DNA of 29,368 nt from Lachnospiraceae bacterium UBA7196 (GCA_002490835.1 DKUU01000003.1:1-29368), one strand, 5' to 3'. Counted from the first letter of the stretch, positions 1 through 7,625 are shown. Notes: generated by a model not told the origin, from the letters alone. Program-made: numbers and translations.

Positions 1-1254
1 AGAAAGGCGGATTATACAGATGAACGAGCGGTGTGGCGGCGGCTGAAAAAATTGCCTCTACTGCTTTTATCCCCGCTTATTGCCGTTCTGCTTTCCGCCG
101 GACTACATACCGTTCCGATTCTGGGAACATCCCAGTATTTCATCAGCTCCTTCGCCGTACTTATTATGTGTACCCTGTGGGTGAGATGGGCGTGGCGGTT
201 CGGGTTCTGGCGGGCCTTTGCCGCCACCTGTATGGCGGGGATCTTCCAAGTGGCTGAAGCCACCATGTCTTTCGGGGTGACAGGCGAAAGCATCCCCTTC
301 ATGGCGCAGTTGGGTCTGCATCTGGGCGTCAGCATTGTCGTCTCTCTGCTGCTTTATAAGCTGCGGTTCGGCAGGTGGTTCCGCCTGTTGCTGGACAGCG
401 AAACTGTGCCTTGGCGGATGGCCCTTCTGCTGTTCGCTTTAGAGGCATCCATGGAGGTGTTCCTTAGTTTGGGAAAAGGCGTTCACCCACAGTATCTGCC
501 ATTTTACTATCTGATGGCATCGGTGATGGTGATCCTGATGGCGGTTCTGATTATTTATCTGGCCCAGCGGTTCGACACCGCCCGAAAAATGCAGACCCAG
601 CAGGATGTTATTGCCCAACAGCGGCTCTACGAACAAGATCTGGAGATGATCCGTCGTGAGGTACGCACGTTTCGTCATGATTATAAAAACCTGCTGGCAA
701 GCCTTTCCGAACAAGCAGGAGAGGGAGAGTTGGAGGAACTGCGCCATACTTTGTCTGAATTGGATGCCGGGTTTGACCGGCGGCTTGGAAAGAAAATTCA
801 GGTGTCTACGCAAATTGGAAACTTACAGCTTCCGGAAGCGAGAAGTCTCCTTTTGAGCAAGCTCACAGTCATGCGGGAGAAAAGGATAGATTGTCGTCTA
901 GAGGTGCTTTACCCTATCGCAGCAGTGGATATGGATGTATGGGATTTTGTCCGCTGTCTGGGGATTCTGATAGACAATGCTATGGAGGCGGCACAGAATA
1001 CGGAGCGGCCTTGGGTAGAAATCGTTCTGTTGGCCCGGGAGCACCAAGTGTTTCTTCGTGTATCAAATTCCTATACAAATGTTATTGAGTCAGGAAAAAT
1101 GTGGGATGATGGCTGGTCTACAAAAGGAGCGGGACGGGGATTGGGTCTGTCCGGTTATCAGCGTATTTTAGAGAATTATTCCAATGTCTCCACTGGCACT
1201 AGTTGGGAGAATGGGGTATTTGTGCAGGAGATGACAGTGGAGGGCAGGACATGA
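1..1254 (+). CDS. GHKL sensor histidine kinase, AgrC/ComD-like (5' partial)
   Basis: Membrane sensor kinase, predicted to autophosphorylate on histidine and pass the phosphate to the next gene's product. Counting from the GTG at 31, hydrophobic segments fill about residues 8-180. A linker with an H box follows (RTFRHDYKN, His216), then an N box (LIDNAMEAA, Asn316) and a glycine-rich G box (KGAGRGLGLSGY, about 364-375). This is the layout of the GHKL (HATPase_c_5) kinases that sense peptides, such as AgrC. The frame is open to base 1 and the GTG at 31 has no Shine-Dalgarno at a usable distance, so the true start is probably upstream of the window. The stop overlaps the regulator start (ATGA, 1251-1254), indicating translational coupling. 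The signal sensed cannot be read here: no agrB or peptide gene is visible. Confidence 0.88.
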   Translation, partial: RKADYTDERAVWRRLKKLPLLLLSPLIAVLLSAGLHTVPILGTSQYFISSFAVLIMCTLWVRWAWRFGFWRAFAATCMAGIFQVAEATMSFGVTGESIPFMAQLGLHLGVSIVVSLLLYKLRFGRWFRLLLDSETVPWRMALLLFALEASMEVFLSLGKGVHPQYLPFYYLMASVMVILMAVLIIYLAQRFDTARKMQTQQDVIAQQRLYEQDLEMIRREVRTFRHDYKNLLASLSEQAGEGELEELRHTLSELDAGFDRRLGKKIQVSTQIGNLQLPEARSLLLSKLTVMREKRIDCRLEVLYPIAAVDMDVWDFVRCLGILIDNAMEAAQNTERPWVEIVLLAREHQVFLRVSNSYTNVIESGKMWDDGWSTKGAGRGLGLSGYQRILENYSNVSTGTSWENGVFVQEMTVEGRT

Positions 1255-1988
1255 TTGGAATTTATTTGTGCGACGACGAGGAAGTTGTCCGTCATCAAAT
1301 TCAGACGGCTTTGGAGTGGAGGATATTTGTTGAAAACTATGATATGAAAGTTGTGTGCAGCGCTGCCAATGTCGAAGAATTACTGGCCGCAGCAGAAGGG
1401 GAAAGATGCGGAATTTACTTTTTGGATGTAGAATTAAAAGATGAAGAATGGGACGGCTTTCGGCTGGGGCAGGAATTACGGCGGCGTGACCCTCATGGTA
1501 CGCTGGTCTATATCACCAGCTATGGCGATTTGGCTTGGCGCACCTTTCAATATCACTTGGAGGCATTCGACTACATCGTAAAAGAACCAGAGCAAATAGG
1601 GCCTTCTGTGTCGCAGTGTTTGTGTGAGATACATTTACGCCTGTTGGCAGAACGCCAAGCCCCGACAGAAATGTTTACATTGCGGACAGGGGAAATGGTG
1701 CGTCATGTCCCTTTGTGCAATATTCTCTTTTTTGAGACTGCCTCCATCCCCCACCATGTGTTACTCCATACATCCAACAGCCGAATGGATTTTTTAGGAA
1801 GCCTCAACGAATTGGAAAGTCGATTAGGAAACCGCTTTATCCGCATACACCGGGCCTATTTGGTGGCAGCGGATCAGATTGAAACAGTAGATTTGAAACA
1901 CAACAAACTGTGGGTTGGCGGTCATGAGTGTCTGATTTCCCGCACAGGAAAAACAGAACTTCGCAAAAGAATGGGAGGGAGCTCATGA
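1251..1988 (+). CDS. LytTR-family response regulator
   Basis: Cognate regulator of the preceding kinase, 245 residues. The receiver domain (1-120) has the acidic pair Asp8/Asp9, the phosphoacceptor Asp59 (YFLDVEL) and the conserved Lys111 (DYIVKEP). The C-terminal LytTR DNA-binding domain (about 137-243) carries the family signature FIRIHRAYLV. LytTR regulators bind short direct repeats about two helical turns apart, usually upstream of the -35. I chose the ATG at 1251 because it overlaps the kinase stop as ATGA; a start at 1203 would add an unrelated extension inside the kinase gene. The likely target is the downstream DUF6440 gene (see the direct repeat at 2006-2034), which is an inference. 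Confidence 0.92.
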   Translation: MIGIYLCDDEEVVRHQIQTALEWRIFVENYDMKVVCSAANVEELLAAAEGERCGIYFLDVELKDEEWDGFRLGQELRRRDPHGTLVYITSYGDLAWRTFQYHLEAFDYIVKEPEQIGPSVSQCLCEIHLRLLAERQAPTEMFTLRTGEMVRHVPLCNILFFETASIPHHVLLHTSNSRMDFLGSLNELESRLGNRFIRIHRAYLVAADQIETVDLKHNKLWVGGHECLISRTGKTELRKRMGGSS

Positions 1989-2002
1989 GGTTCTCTCCCA
2001 TT
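1970..2002 (+). terminator. Weak hairpin at end of the kinase/regulator operon
   Basis: AATGGGAG (1970-1977) pairs exactly with CTCCCATT (1995-2002). The regulator stop codon lies in the loop, and no good T-run follows. It could be an inefficient terminator or simply a 3' stem. Confidence 0.35.
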
Positions 2003-2005
2003 CCA

Positions 2006-2034
2006 TTTAGGAAGTAGTTTTGTTTGTTTAGGAA
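2006..2034 (+). promoter_or_regulatory. Candidate LytTR-binding direct repeat
   Basis: TTTAGGAA occurs at 2006-2013 and again at 2027-2034, start to start 21 bases, or two helical turns. This is the spacing of LytTR (AgrA/VirR-type) sites. A TTGAAA (2037-2042) directly downstream and a TGG-TATGGT extended -10 (2061-2069) give an over-long spacer of 21, as is common in activator-dependent promoters. It sits just after the LytTR regulator gene and before the DUF6440 gene. Confidence 0.45.
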
Positions 2035-2108
2035 ATTTGAAACACAGCACTCCTCTTATGTGGTATGGTCATACTGTCAAGCGGCAAGACAAGAGAGGGG
2101 GTGAACAT

Positions 2109-2288
2109 ATGGCAAAAGAACGCTTTGTGGAGGTCTATAATCAGGGTCTTGTAAATGTAGCAAAGGTCATCGTGGATACGGAAACCGGCGTAAATTACCT
2201 GATGGCTTCCCATAATAAGGCAAACGGTACCGGACTGACTGTATTGGTTGATCAAGACGGCAAACCTGTTGTTACTCCCGTCAAATAA
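2109..2288 (+). CDS. DUF6440 family small protein
   Basis: A 59-residue protein that I recognise as DUF6440 from its pattern: MAKERF start, VIVDTETGVNYL, a short glycine-containing stretch, then LTVLVDQDGKPVV. The function of the family is unknown to me. It has no signal peptide or membrane segment and looks like a small beta-rich cytoplasmic domain. The ATG at 2109 follows a strong GAGAGGGGGTG ribosome-binding site; the longer reading from 2037 would run through the probable promoter. It lies 120 bases after the LytTR regulator and behind a candidate LytTR site, so it may be an output of that two-component system. Confidence 0.8.
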   Translation: MAKERFVEVYNQGLVNVAKVIVDTETGVNYLMASHNKANGTGLTVLVDQDGKPVVTPVK

Positions 2289-2368
2289 AAGCAAAAGAAC
2301 GGTCTTGGGAATTATCCTCCGTAATCCCATGCTATGTTATGGCTGATTTGGATAATTCCCACAACGTT

Positions 2369-3340
2369 TCACTCCGCCCGCCGCACCGGTCTGATATATT
2401 TCCAGAATCGCTGTGGATCATGATAGAAGTAGAAAAATCTGTCAGGCGCAGTGTCAAGGCAGCAGCCGGAAGCGGCGTAGTCAAATGCTGCCATGGCAGC
2501 TTCCATTTTTTCTTCCACACTGCTATTCTCCGTTTCATAGTCAAAAGGGCCGTGCTCGAAAACAAGATATTCGCCTTCCGGCACATCCGTCAGAAGCATC
2601 TGTGCGGGCACTTCGCCGTCATACTCCATCGGCAGGCGCACGCCGTAGCATTCCGCGAGGGGAATGCCCCAACTGCATATCCTCCCTGCGGGTTCGTTGC
2701 GATAGGCCATGATCTGGCCGCTTCCGCTGTTTGCGTCATTGCCGCCCATATCGTCCAGTTTGCCTTTGATGCTGTCTAGCAGGCCGCAGATTGTTTCGCA
2801 GTCCTGTCCGGGAATGAGGCTCTGCTTCTGCCAAAAGTCCCAGTATCCGATGCTTTCCAAATTTTCGATGTGCAGAAATTTGTGTGCGGGGATCGTTACA
2901 AAATAGGTTTTGATTTCCTGTGTGCTGGTTTTCATCAGTTGTCCTCCTGTTTCGGATAAGTAACAGTCGAAGGGTTTGATAATGGTGCGCAGTGCCACGG
3001 GTTTCGGGCATCTGCGGTATGCGCTGGGTGTGACGCCGTAAGCTTCCTTAAAGGAGCGTGTAAACGCCTCGTGGGAAGAAAATCCGTATTGCAGGGCGAT
3101 GTCCAGAATGCCCTGATCGGTGTCCCGCAGTTTCTTCAGCGCAAAGGCAAGTTTGCGGCTGCGCAGGTAATCCCGAAACGACATGCCGGAAATCTCCTTG
3201 AATTTCTTAGAAATGTGAAATTCTGAATACCCTGATTGTTCGGCAAGGCGGCTGAGCGATAAAGACTCGCTGTCCTGCCGTTTGATACTCAGGTCGATCT
3301 CCTCGATCAATTTTTGGATCTGCCGCTGCCATTCGCACAT
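2369..3340 (-). CDS. AraC-family regulator with GyrI-like effector domain
   Basis: Transcription factor of 323 residues. Two AraC helix-turn-helix units fill about residues 10-108: SGYSEFHISKKFKEISG, then IALQYGFSSHEAFTRSFKEAYGVTPSAYRR. A C-terminal AraC_E_bind/GyrI-like small-molecule domain (about 135-323) contains FLHIENLESI and ends FFYFYHDPQRFWKYIRPVRR. This is the Rob/BmrR-type arrangement, with DNA binding at the N-terminus and ligand binding at the C-terminus. The ATG at 3340 (MCEWQRQ) has a GGCAGGAG site nine bases upstream, which favours it over the start at 3373. The ligand is unknown. The nearest neighbour is the lipoprotein gene upstream on the same strand, separated by a strong terminator, so this gene is probably transcribed alone. 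Confidence 0.9.
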   Translation of the reverse strand: MCEWQRQIQKLIEEIDLSIKRQDSESLSLSRLAEQSGYSEFHISKKFKEISGMSFRDYLRSRKLAFALKKLRDTDQGILDIALQYGFSSHEAFTRSFKEAYGVTPSAYRRCPKPVALRTIIKPFDCYLSETGGQLMKTSTQEIKTYFVTIPAHKFLHIENLESIGYWDFWQKQSLIPGQDCETICGLLDSIKGKLDDMGGNDANSGSGQIMAYRNEPAGRICSWGIPLAECYGVRLPMEYDGEVPAQMLLTDVPEGEYLVFEHGPFDYETENSSVEEKMEAAMAAFDYAASGCCLDTAPDRFFYFYHDPQRFWKYIRPVRRAE

Positions 3341-3457
3341 GGTAATCTCCTGCCAGAGAAGTAAGTTTGTCACTGTGACGATATCGTTTTCCCTGTCTCG
3401 ACGGTTCTATCTTTATCATACAGGAACTGTTACGGAATTACTTGATCTTATTTGTGA

Positions 3458-3493
3458 AAAAACGCATGGCGCTGAGAATATCCATGCGTTTTT
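3458..3493 (-). terminator. Rho-independent terminator after the lipoprotein gene
   Basis: AAAAACGCATGG (3458-3469) pairs with CCATGCGTTTTT (3482-3493), a 12-base stem with a 12-base loop. On the minus strand it is followed by a T-run, directly after the stop of the 3514-4950 gene. Confidence 0.85.
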
Positions 3494-3513
3494 GTGGGTA
3501 TATACAGGAACTT

Positions 3514-4950
3514 TTACGACTGTTTCGGCAGCGTCACAAACCCATCTTCCCAATACAGATAATACAGTCCCTTCTCCTTCGTATAGCCGAAAATGAAGGA
3601 GCGCGGATATCTGACCGGGTCCCCGTTTGCATCTTCACCTTCTCCAGATTCCGTGAACAGTACGGCGATTGCGGGTACACCGCCGTCCGGGCCGTCAGCG
3701 TGATACAGGGCATAAGTGGTTTCCATGAATCCGTTGTCTTTTATATTCTGCAGCTCGTCATTGATTACTTCTCCATAGTCTTTTCCGTCAATGTAAAACG
3801 CATAGCGGCTCTCTCCGGTAGCAGGGTCAACGACCTGACCATAAAAGGCGAGACCTTCCTCCGTGCCGTCTCCATCGAGATCAAAATAGCAGTCGGGCTC
3901 ACCGTCCACGACCTGTTCTCCGGTTTGTGGGTCATAGGTGTCAATATAATAGCGCTCATCCACGAAAATGCCGTTGTAGCGGTAATCCTCTTTTAGTCCC
4001 AGATCATAAGCTTTTTCATAGGGCAGTCTAAAGTAAATTGTCCCGGAGGAAAAGGGGCCGAGGACATAGGGATCGGCCAAAAAGCTGATACCGCTTCGGG
4101 TAAACACCCAGCTTTCAGGGGTAAACAGCGTGCTGTCCATATCGTTTTTGGAAGGGGGACCAAACAGCTTCCCCTTGTAAGCGGGTGTCTCTGCCAGATT
4201 GATCATGTAATCCAGAACCGTGGCATGAAAGGCAGCATAGTCCTCGGCAAGTTCATCGAAGGCGATCAAGTCTCCTGTTTTCACGTTATAATTTCTGCCG
4301 ACAGTGCCGTAGTTGCCGTGCGCGCCGCCGGTGTAGTCGGAAAAAGTAATCTCGAAGGAAATGACGGCGTCGTCCATGCGTGTCACTTTCGTGCTGATGT
4401 CTGTGCTGTAGCTGATAATAAAGTCCCAACCGTCCTCCCCAAGGCTTGCCGCATAGTCTTCCTTTGCCATGGAGATGGTGTCATCGGCGGAGAAAGTGTC
4501 GTAGTACGCCGCAATGTCCGCGTTGATCTTTTCCGCGATATCCGCTGCTCCTTCGATGCTGACTACGGGCATCTGCACGCTGTTTGTGTGGATCACTGTG
4601 CCGTCGTCGGCTTTGGTTTCGTCGAGCGTTTTCTGAAAGGTGACGGTGACCTTGGAGGAGGCTTGTGTGTCCGGTCCCAATGGCTCGTTTGTGACACCGG
4701 TGTCAGAATTGCTCGCGCCATTCTCCGCATTGTCGGCGGGGCTTTCTGACTGCACCGAATCAGTATCATTTTCTGTCGGTTCTGTTTGTGCCTGATCGGA
4801 TGTTTCGGCGTTTGCGCCGTTCGAAGCTTCCTGTCCGGCATTTGTGTCAGGGGTGCTTCCTGTGCCGCAGGCGCTTAAGCTTACCGCAAGCAGGGCGGCG
4901 AGAAGGGCGGCGGATGTTTGTAACGTTAGTGATTTTATTTTTTTGGTCAT
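3514..4950 (-). CDS. DUF4163/DUF3298 (RsiV-like) lipoprotein
   Basis: Predicted surface lipoprotein of 478 residues. A signal sequence ends in the lipobox LSAC (lipidated Cys28). A low-complexity acidic/Ser/Asn/Thr linker runs to about residue 98. A DUF4163 domain follows (about 100-195), then a DUF3298 domain with the hallmark GGAHGNYG (208-215) and FRLPYEKAYDLGL. This pair forms the extracellular part of RsiV and PdaC-type proteins. The C-terminal 150 residues carry a calcium-loop-like DLDGDGTEE (357-365) and are not assigned. There is no anti-sigma domain or sigma gene beside it, so it is not itself an anti-sigma factor. The start has an AGAGGA site. It is closed off by the terminator at 3458-3493. 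Confidence 0.87.
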   Translation of the reverse strand: MTKKIKSLTLQTSAALLAALLAVSLSACGTGSTPDTNAGQEASNGANAETSDQAQTEPTENDTDSVQSESPADNAENGASNSDTGVTNEPLGPDTQASSKVTVTFQKTLDETKADDGTVIHTNSVQMPVVSIEGAADIAEKINADIAAYYDTFSADDTISMAKEDYAASLGEDGWDFIISYSTDISTKVTRMDDAVISFEITFSDYTGGAHGNYGTVGRNYNVKTGDLIAFDELAEDYAAFHATVLDYMINLAETPAYKGKLFGPPSKNDMDSTLFTPESWVFTRSGISFLADPYVLGPFSSGTIYFRLPYEKAYDLGLKEDYRYNGIFVDERYYIDTYDPQTGEQVVDGEPDCYFDLDGDGTEEGLAFYGQVVDPATGESRYAFYIDGKDYGEVINDELQNIKDNGFMETTYALYHADGPDGGVPAIAVLFTESGEGEDANGDPVRYPRSFIFGYTKEKGLYYLYWEDGFVTLPKQS

Positions 4951-5032
4951 GGTTGAGTCCTCTTTTAGTAATTATTTGCTATTGATATTATTTTATTTTG
5001 ATTCGTGCGCATTACTTACGAAAAACTTTCAC

Positions 5033-5686
5033 TTATGTTCCAAACGAGCAGGCCGCCATGCACAGGCCGCAGGCGTGTTTCCTGCCAAGCGTTTTGATTG
5101 CTAAACTTCTTTTTTTATTGCAAAGTTTGTAATCTATGAGATCGCTTCTGACGGAGTCGATATTCCATCGTGTATCATGCAGGGCCTTGTGCGGACAGGC
5201 ATCGACACAGTTCCTGCAAGTTTCAGGACAAAGACTTTCTGTGATTTTTTCACCGTAGGCAAAGGGTGTGTCGATCAGGATCGCAGATAATCGCACTCTC
5301 GGCCCGTATCTTTTGGTGATTACCACGTCGTTTTTGCCAATCCAGCCCAACCCCGCATTGACGGCGGCAAACTTGAAAGAAAAGGGGGCTTCCAGATCTG
5401 TCTCGTTGTTTTGCGCGACGGGCGGGATATGGTATTTTATTTCCTGCTCCACAAGTAGTTTTTCCAGTTTGATTAAAATTTCTTCCACGATTTTTCTGGC
5501 GTCCTGAATGCCCTTTTCAAAGGCCTCTTCCGCATAGGTTTCGAGCGTTAGCTGTGCCCCGTAAGGGACTGCGAATACGAGGGCGGATTGATAAGCGTCG
5601 GCATAGGCGCTGTAGGAAGTGTCTGTAAATCCGTAGAGGACTTGCGGGTAGGTTAAAAACAGGTCGCGGATGGTTTTTTCAAGCAT
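5033..5686 (-). CDS. Short QueG-like 4Fe-4S protein
   Basis: A 217-residue protein related to epoxyqueuosine reductase (QueG) in its AGLGWIGKND motif (111-120) and C-terminal double ferredoxin: Cys153, 157, 160, 164 (CPETCRNCVDACP), Cys189, and Cys206, 209, 213 (CGLCMAAC). Eight cysteines can ligate two 4Fe-4S clusters. It is much shorter than true QueG, lacks the usual C-terminal extension and has a reduced N-terminal cobalamin-binding part, so tRNA epoxyqueuosine reduction is uncertain; 'QueG-like redox protein' is the safe name. The ATG at 5686 has a GAGAGG site and overlaps the last 8 bases of the ToxN-family gene, so the two are probably on one message. The reading from 5722 would overlap the toxin further. 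Confidence 0.8.
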   Translation of the reverse strand: MLEKTIRDLFLTYPQVLYGFTDTSYSAYADAYQSALVFAVPYGAQLTLETYAEEAFEKGIQDARKIVEEILIKLEKLLVEQEIKYHIPPVAQNNETDLEAPFSFKFAAVNAGLGWIGKNDVVITKRYGPRVRLSAILIDTPFAYGEKITESLCPETCRNCVDACPHKALHDTRWNIDSVRSDLIDYKLCNKKRSLAIKTLGRKHACGLCMAACSFGT

Positions 5687-6221
5687 GGGAGTAGCCTCTC
5701 TGTTTTGCATTGTATTTTTCACATTCCAATTCCATTCTCTTAAAATCTAAGCACTGCTTTCTGGCGGTAAAATGTTCTCCTGAAACATATTTTTGATAAA
5801 GGACATTTGCCGTGTTAGCCAAATCGCTGATATGTTCGTTACACCATGCTAATTCTTTAGTCAGAAGTTCTTTTTTCTTTCGGGTATCTGCGTTATCATG
5901 TTTGCGAATTTTGGTATCAATTCGTTGTAGCTGTGCAGTTTCGACAGGAATCATAAGATTAAAATTTAAGACTCCGATCAAAGAACCATTGTATATAATT
6001 TTCTTGAAATCTATCTTATCACGCATCTTTTCGTGTTTTTTCTTGGGCTTTGACAGAGGGATGCAATATTTTTGATTGTTGCAGATTATAATGATGCCAA
6101 GAAACGGTCGTTCATCTTTTCCTATTTGTGGTGAGACGGAAAAGATTCTGTCATCAATACGATGTAAATTGCGAATGTATTTCATGCCTATTCGATAGAC
6201 TTCCAGTGGTAATTGTGTCAT
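5679..6221 (-). CDS. Type III toxin-antitoxin system toxin, ToxN/AbiQ family endoribonuclease
   Basis: A 180-residue protein with the ToxN/AbiQ (PF13958) signature in order: YRIGMKYIRNLHRIDDRI (9-26), ERPFLGI (37-43), the basic core PLSKPKKKHEKM (55-66), IDF (70-72) and LNFNLMIPV (85-93). Family members are sequence-specific RNases held inactive by a processed RNA antitoxin encoded just upstream, and many abort phage infection. Length matches the family (about 170-200). The start has a TAGGAG site. A perfect hairpin and a short T-run lie only 21 bases before the start codon, and a strong promoter lies about 120 bases upstream, which is the canonical antitoxin-terminator-toxin layout. Its 3' end overlaps the QueG-like gene. 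The family call is firm; anti-phage activity is inferred. Confidence 0.9.
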   Translation of the reverse strand: MTQLPLEVYRIGMKYIRNLHRIDDRIFSVSPQIGKDERPFLGIIIICNNQKYCIPLSKPKKKHEKMRDKIDFKKIIYNGSLIGVLNFNLMIPVETAQLQRIDTKIRKHDNADTRKKKELLTKELAWCNEHISDLANTANVLYQKYVSGEHFTARKQCLDFKRMELECEKYNAKQRGYSHA

Positions 6222-6241
6222 AAATTACTCCTATAAAAATT

Positions 6242-6269
6242 TCAAGGACTATGTTGCCATAGTCCTTGA
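6242..6269 (-). terminator. Attenuating terminator between antitoxin RNA and toxN
   Basis: TCAAGGACTAT (6242-6252) and ATAGTCCTTGA (6259-6269) form a perfect 11-base stem with a 6-base loop. On the minus strand it is followed by AATTTTTA and then the toxin's TAGGAG site. In type III systems such a leaky terminator sets the excess of antitoxin RNA over toxin message. Confidence 0.85.
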
Positions 6270-6333
6270 CTGTAGTGTCACAGCAGCGACGCTAACGCTT
6301 TTTGAACGTCCACTTGTGGCAGGACTCTCCTTT
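6270..6333 (-). ncRNA. Candidate type III antitoxin RNA (ToxI-like)
   Basis: About 64 bases from the predicted start site to the attenuating terminator, immediately upstream of the ToxN-family gene. It contains several possible small stems: GTCC/GGAC flanking TGCCACAAGT with an inner CCAC/GTGG, AGCG/CGCT around TTAGCGT, and CTGT/ACAG. An A-run (TTCAAAAAGCG) resembles the A-rich sites cut by ToxN enzymes. I could not find the tandem repeats of about 35 bases expected of ToxI/AntiQ; at most one unit is visible. Position and architecture support the call. The RNA boundaries and fold are inferred. Confidence 0.55.
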
Positions 6334-6339
6334 ACTAGT

Positions 6340-6367
6340 ATTCTACCAAAGATAAAATTTTTGTCAA
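6340..6367 (-). promoter_or_regulatory. Promoter of the type III toxin-antitoxin locus
   Basis: On the minus strand, a perfect TTGACA (6362-6367), a spacer of 16, and TAGAAT (6340-6345). The -35 begins only 18 bases after the stop of the GNAT gene, and no terminator separates them, so read-through from upstream is also possible. Confidence 0.8.
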
Positions 6368-6384
6368 TGACTTTGCAAAATTTC

Positions 6385-6942
6385 TCATTTCATAACCCAG
6401 TACCCATCATACGCAAACCCATTCTTGCCAATCAAATACTCCTCCGACTTCGTAAACCCTGCCTTCTGCATCGCCTTCGTCCGCTCTACCGCGTAGATGG
6501 GGACTTTGGTGATGACGCCGTTGCAGCCGAGCAGTTCCGCAAGCCGTGGTGTAACCAGCGCCGTGATGTCGTAGAGAGCGTCCTCTGTTTCGTAATCGCT
6601 CCTGACGTCGAGGCGCAGGATTCCCATATTATTAAAGCTGTCTTCGGAAACACGCAGACACAGTTCGACGGTCCCGATCACGATTGACGATGCTTTATCA
6701 ATGATAGACAGTCTGGCAAACCAGCCGTTTTCATAGGACATTTTCCAAAAGTCGAGCGCCTGTGTCATTCTTTTTTTTGTGGCATAATAGAAATTATCGC
6801 CGTCGCAGTTATCGCTGTTAAAAAAGGGCAGGGCGTTCTTGTCACTGTAAACCTTTAACAGATCGTCGCAGTCCTTTTCCTCAAATAACCGCAGAATAAA
6901 TTTTTCACTTTCCAGCACGGGGCAGGATTCATAAATACTCAT
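6385..6942 (-). CDS. GNAT family N-acetyltransferase (RimJ/RimL-like)
   Basis: A 185-residue acetyltransferase. It starts with the RimJ/RimL-type pattern ESEKFILRLFEEKDCDDLLKVYSD. A central beta strand (SSIVIGTVELCL) is followed by the acetyl-CoA-binding region, and it ends with the late motif KAMQKAGFTKSEEYLIGKNG typical of the family. It transfers acetyl from acetyl-CoA to an amine; the substrate (ribosomal protein, drug or metabolite) cannot be told. The ATG at 6942 has a GGAGG site. It lies 21 bases after the HD-domain gene on the same strand, so the two are almost certainly co-transcribed. The type III toxin-antitoxin promoter begins right after its stop codon. Confidence 0.85.
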   Translation of the reverse strand: MSIYESCPVLESEKFILRLFEEKDCDDLLKVYSDKNALPFFNSDNCDGDNFYYATKKRMTQALDFWKMSYENGWFARLSIIDKASSIVIGTVELCLRVSEDSFNNMGILRLDVRSDYETEDALYDITALVTPRLAELLGCNGVITKVPIYAVERTKAMQKAGFTKSEEYLIGKNGFAYDGYWVMK

Positions 6943-6963
6943 AAAATACCTCCATGAAATGTT

Positions 6964-7590
6964 TTATTTGCTCTGTCCGGGCTTCCACGGCGGCGGACAT
7001 AACAGGGTCGTTTTTCCGATGTCGGGCAGGACGTCGTAAATCGAGCAGCCCATTTTTTCCTCAAAATATTCCTTGTTGTGAAAGGTAACATCCCAGCCTT
7101 TGATGTAGGTTTCCATGATGCCGTAACGGCGAGTCACATCGACGAATCTTTTCTCTAAAATAACAAAACCGTAATCCGTGGCAAGGGCGTCACAGATTTG
7201 GATCAGCTTATCATAATCATCGGCCTGACAATTGGAAATGTATTCTTTGATGACTTTTTCTTCTTCGGTTTCAGGAATATAATCAAACTCGTCCTGCATC
7301 AGGGGATAGGAATGCGTCATACAGATTCTGGCCACCTCGTCCCAGCCCTTCTCCATGGAATAAACATAGCCTTCGTAGACGTGTTTGGGAATCGACACGA
7401 TGCCGACCCTGCGACCGATATCGTGCAGCATTCCTACAATGTAGGCTTTGTGTTCATCCAGACTGGGAACTTTTTGCGCAATATTTCTGGCGGCAATGCC
7501 GACGTTTAGGGAATGCTTGATCCACGGTCCCGGATTGAGGCTGGATGCGATTTCCAATTCCTTTTTGGCTTCTTCTATTGTGGGTAACAT
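6964..7590 (-). CDS. HD-domain hydrolase
   Basis: A 208-residue metal-dependent phosphohydrolase of the HD superfamily. The probable ligands are His26 (PWIKHSLNVG), the HD pair His56-Asp57 (GMLHDIGR), His93 (MTHSYP) and an Asp near 134 (QICDALATDYG). HD proteins cleave phosphomonoesters or phosphodiesters, including nucleotides and cyclic dinucleotides; the substrate here is unknown. No sensor or nucleotidyltransferase domain is attached. It is preceded by an AAGGAGG site. It sits 35 bases after the Fic gene and 21 bases before the GNAT gene, inside a four-gene minus-strand run. Confidence 0.85.
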   Translation of the reverse strand: MLPTIEEAKKELEIASSLNPGPWIKHSLNVGIAARNIAQKVPSLDEHKAYIVGMLHDIGRRVGIVSIPKHVYEGYVYSMEKGWDEVARICMTHSYPLMQDEFDYIPETEEEKVIKEYISNCQADDYDKLIQICDALATDYGFVILEKRFVDVTRRYGIMETYIKGWDVTFHNKEYFEEKMGCSIYDVLPDIGKTTLLCPPPWKPGQSK

Positions 7591-7625
7591 GGTGGCCTCC
7601 TTATTAAGTGCCGGGTTGCTATGAT

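Noticed and set aside
2289..2368. GGGAATTA/TAATCCC inverted repeat after the DUF6440 gene
   Set aside because: The arms do not match exactly and no T-run follows, so I did not call a terminator.
3442..3996. Plus-strand open frame opposite the DUF3298 lipoprotein
   Set aside because: It starts within the terminator hairpin and shadows a gene with a signal peptide and two domains.
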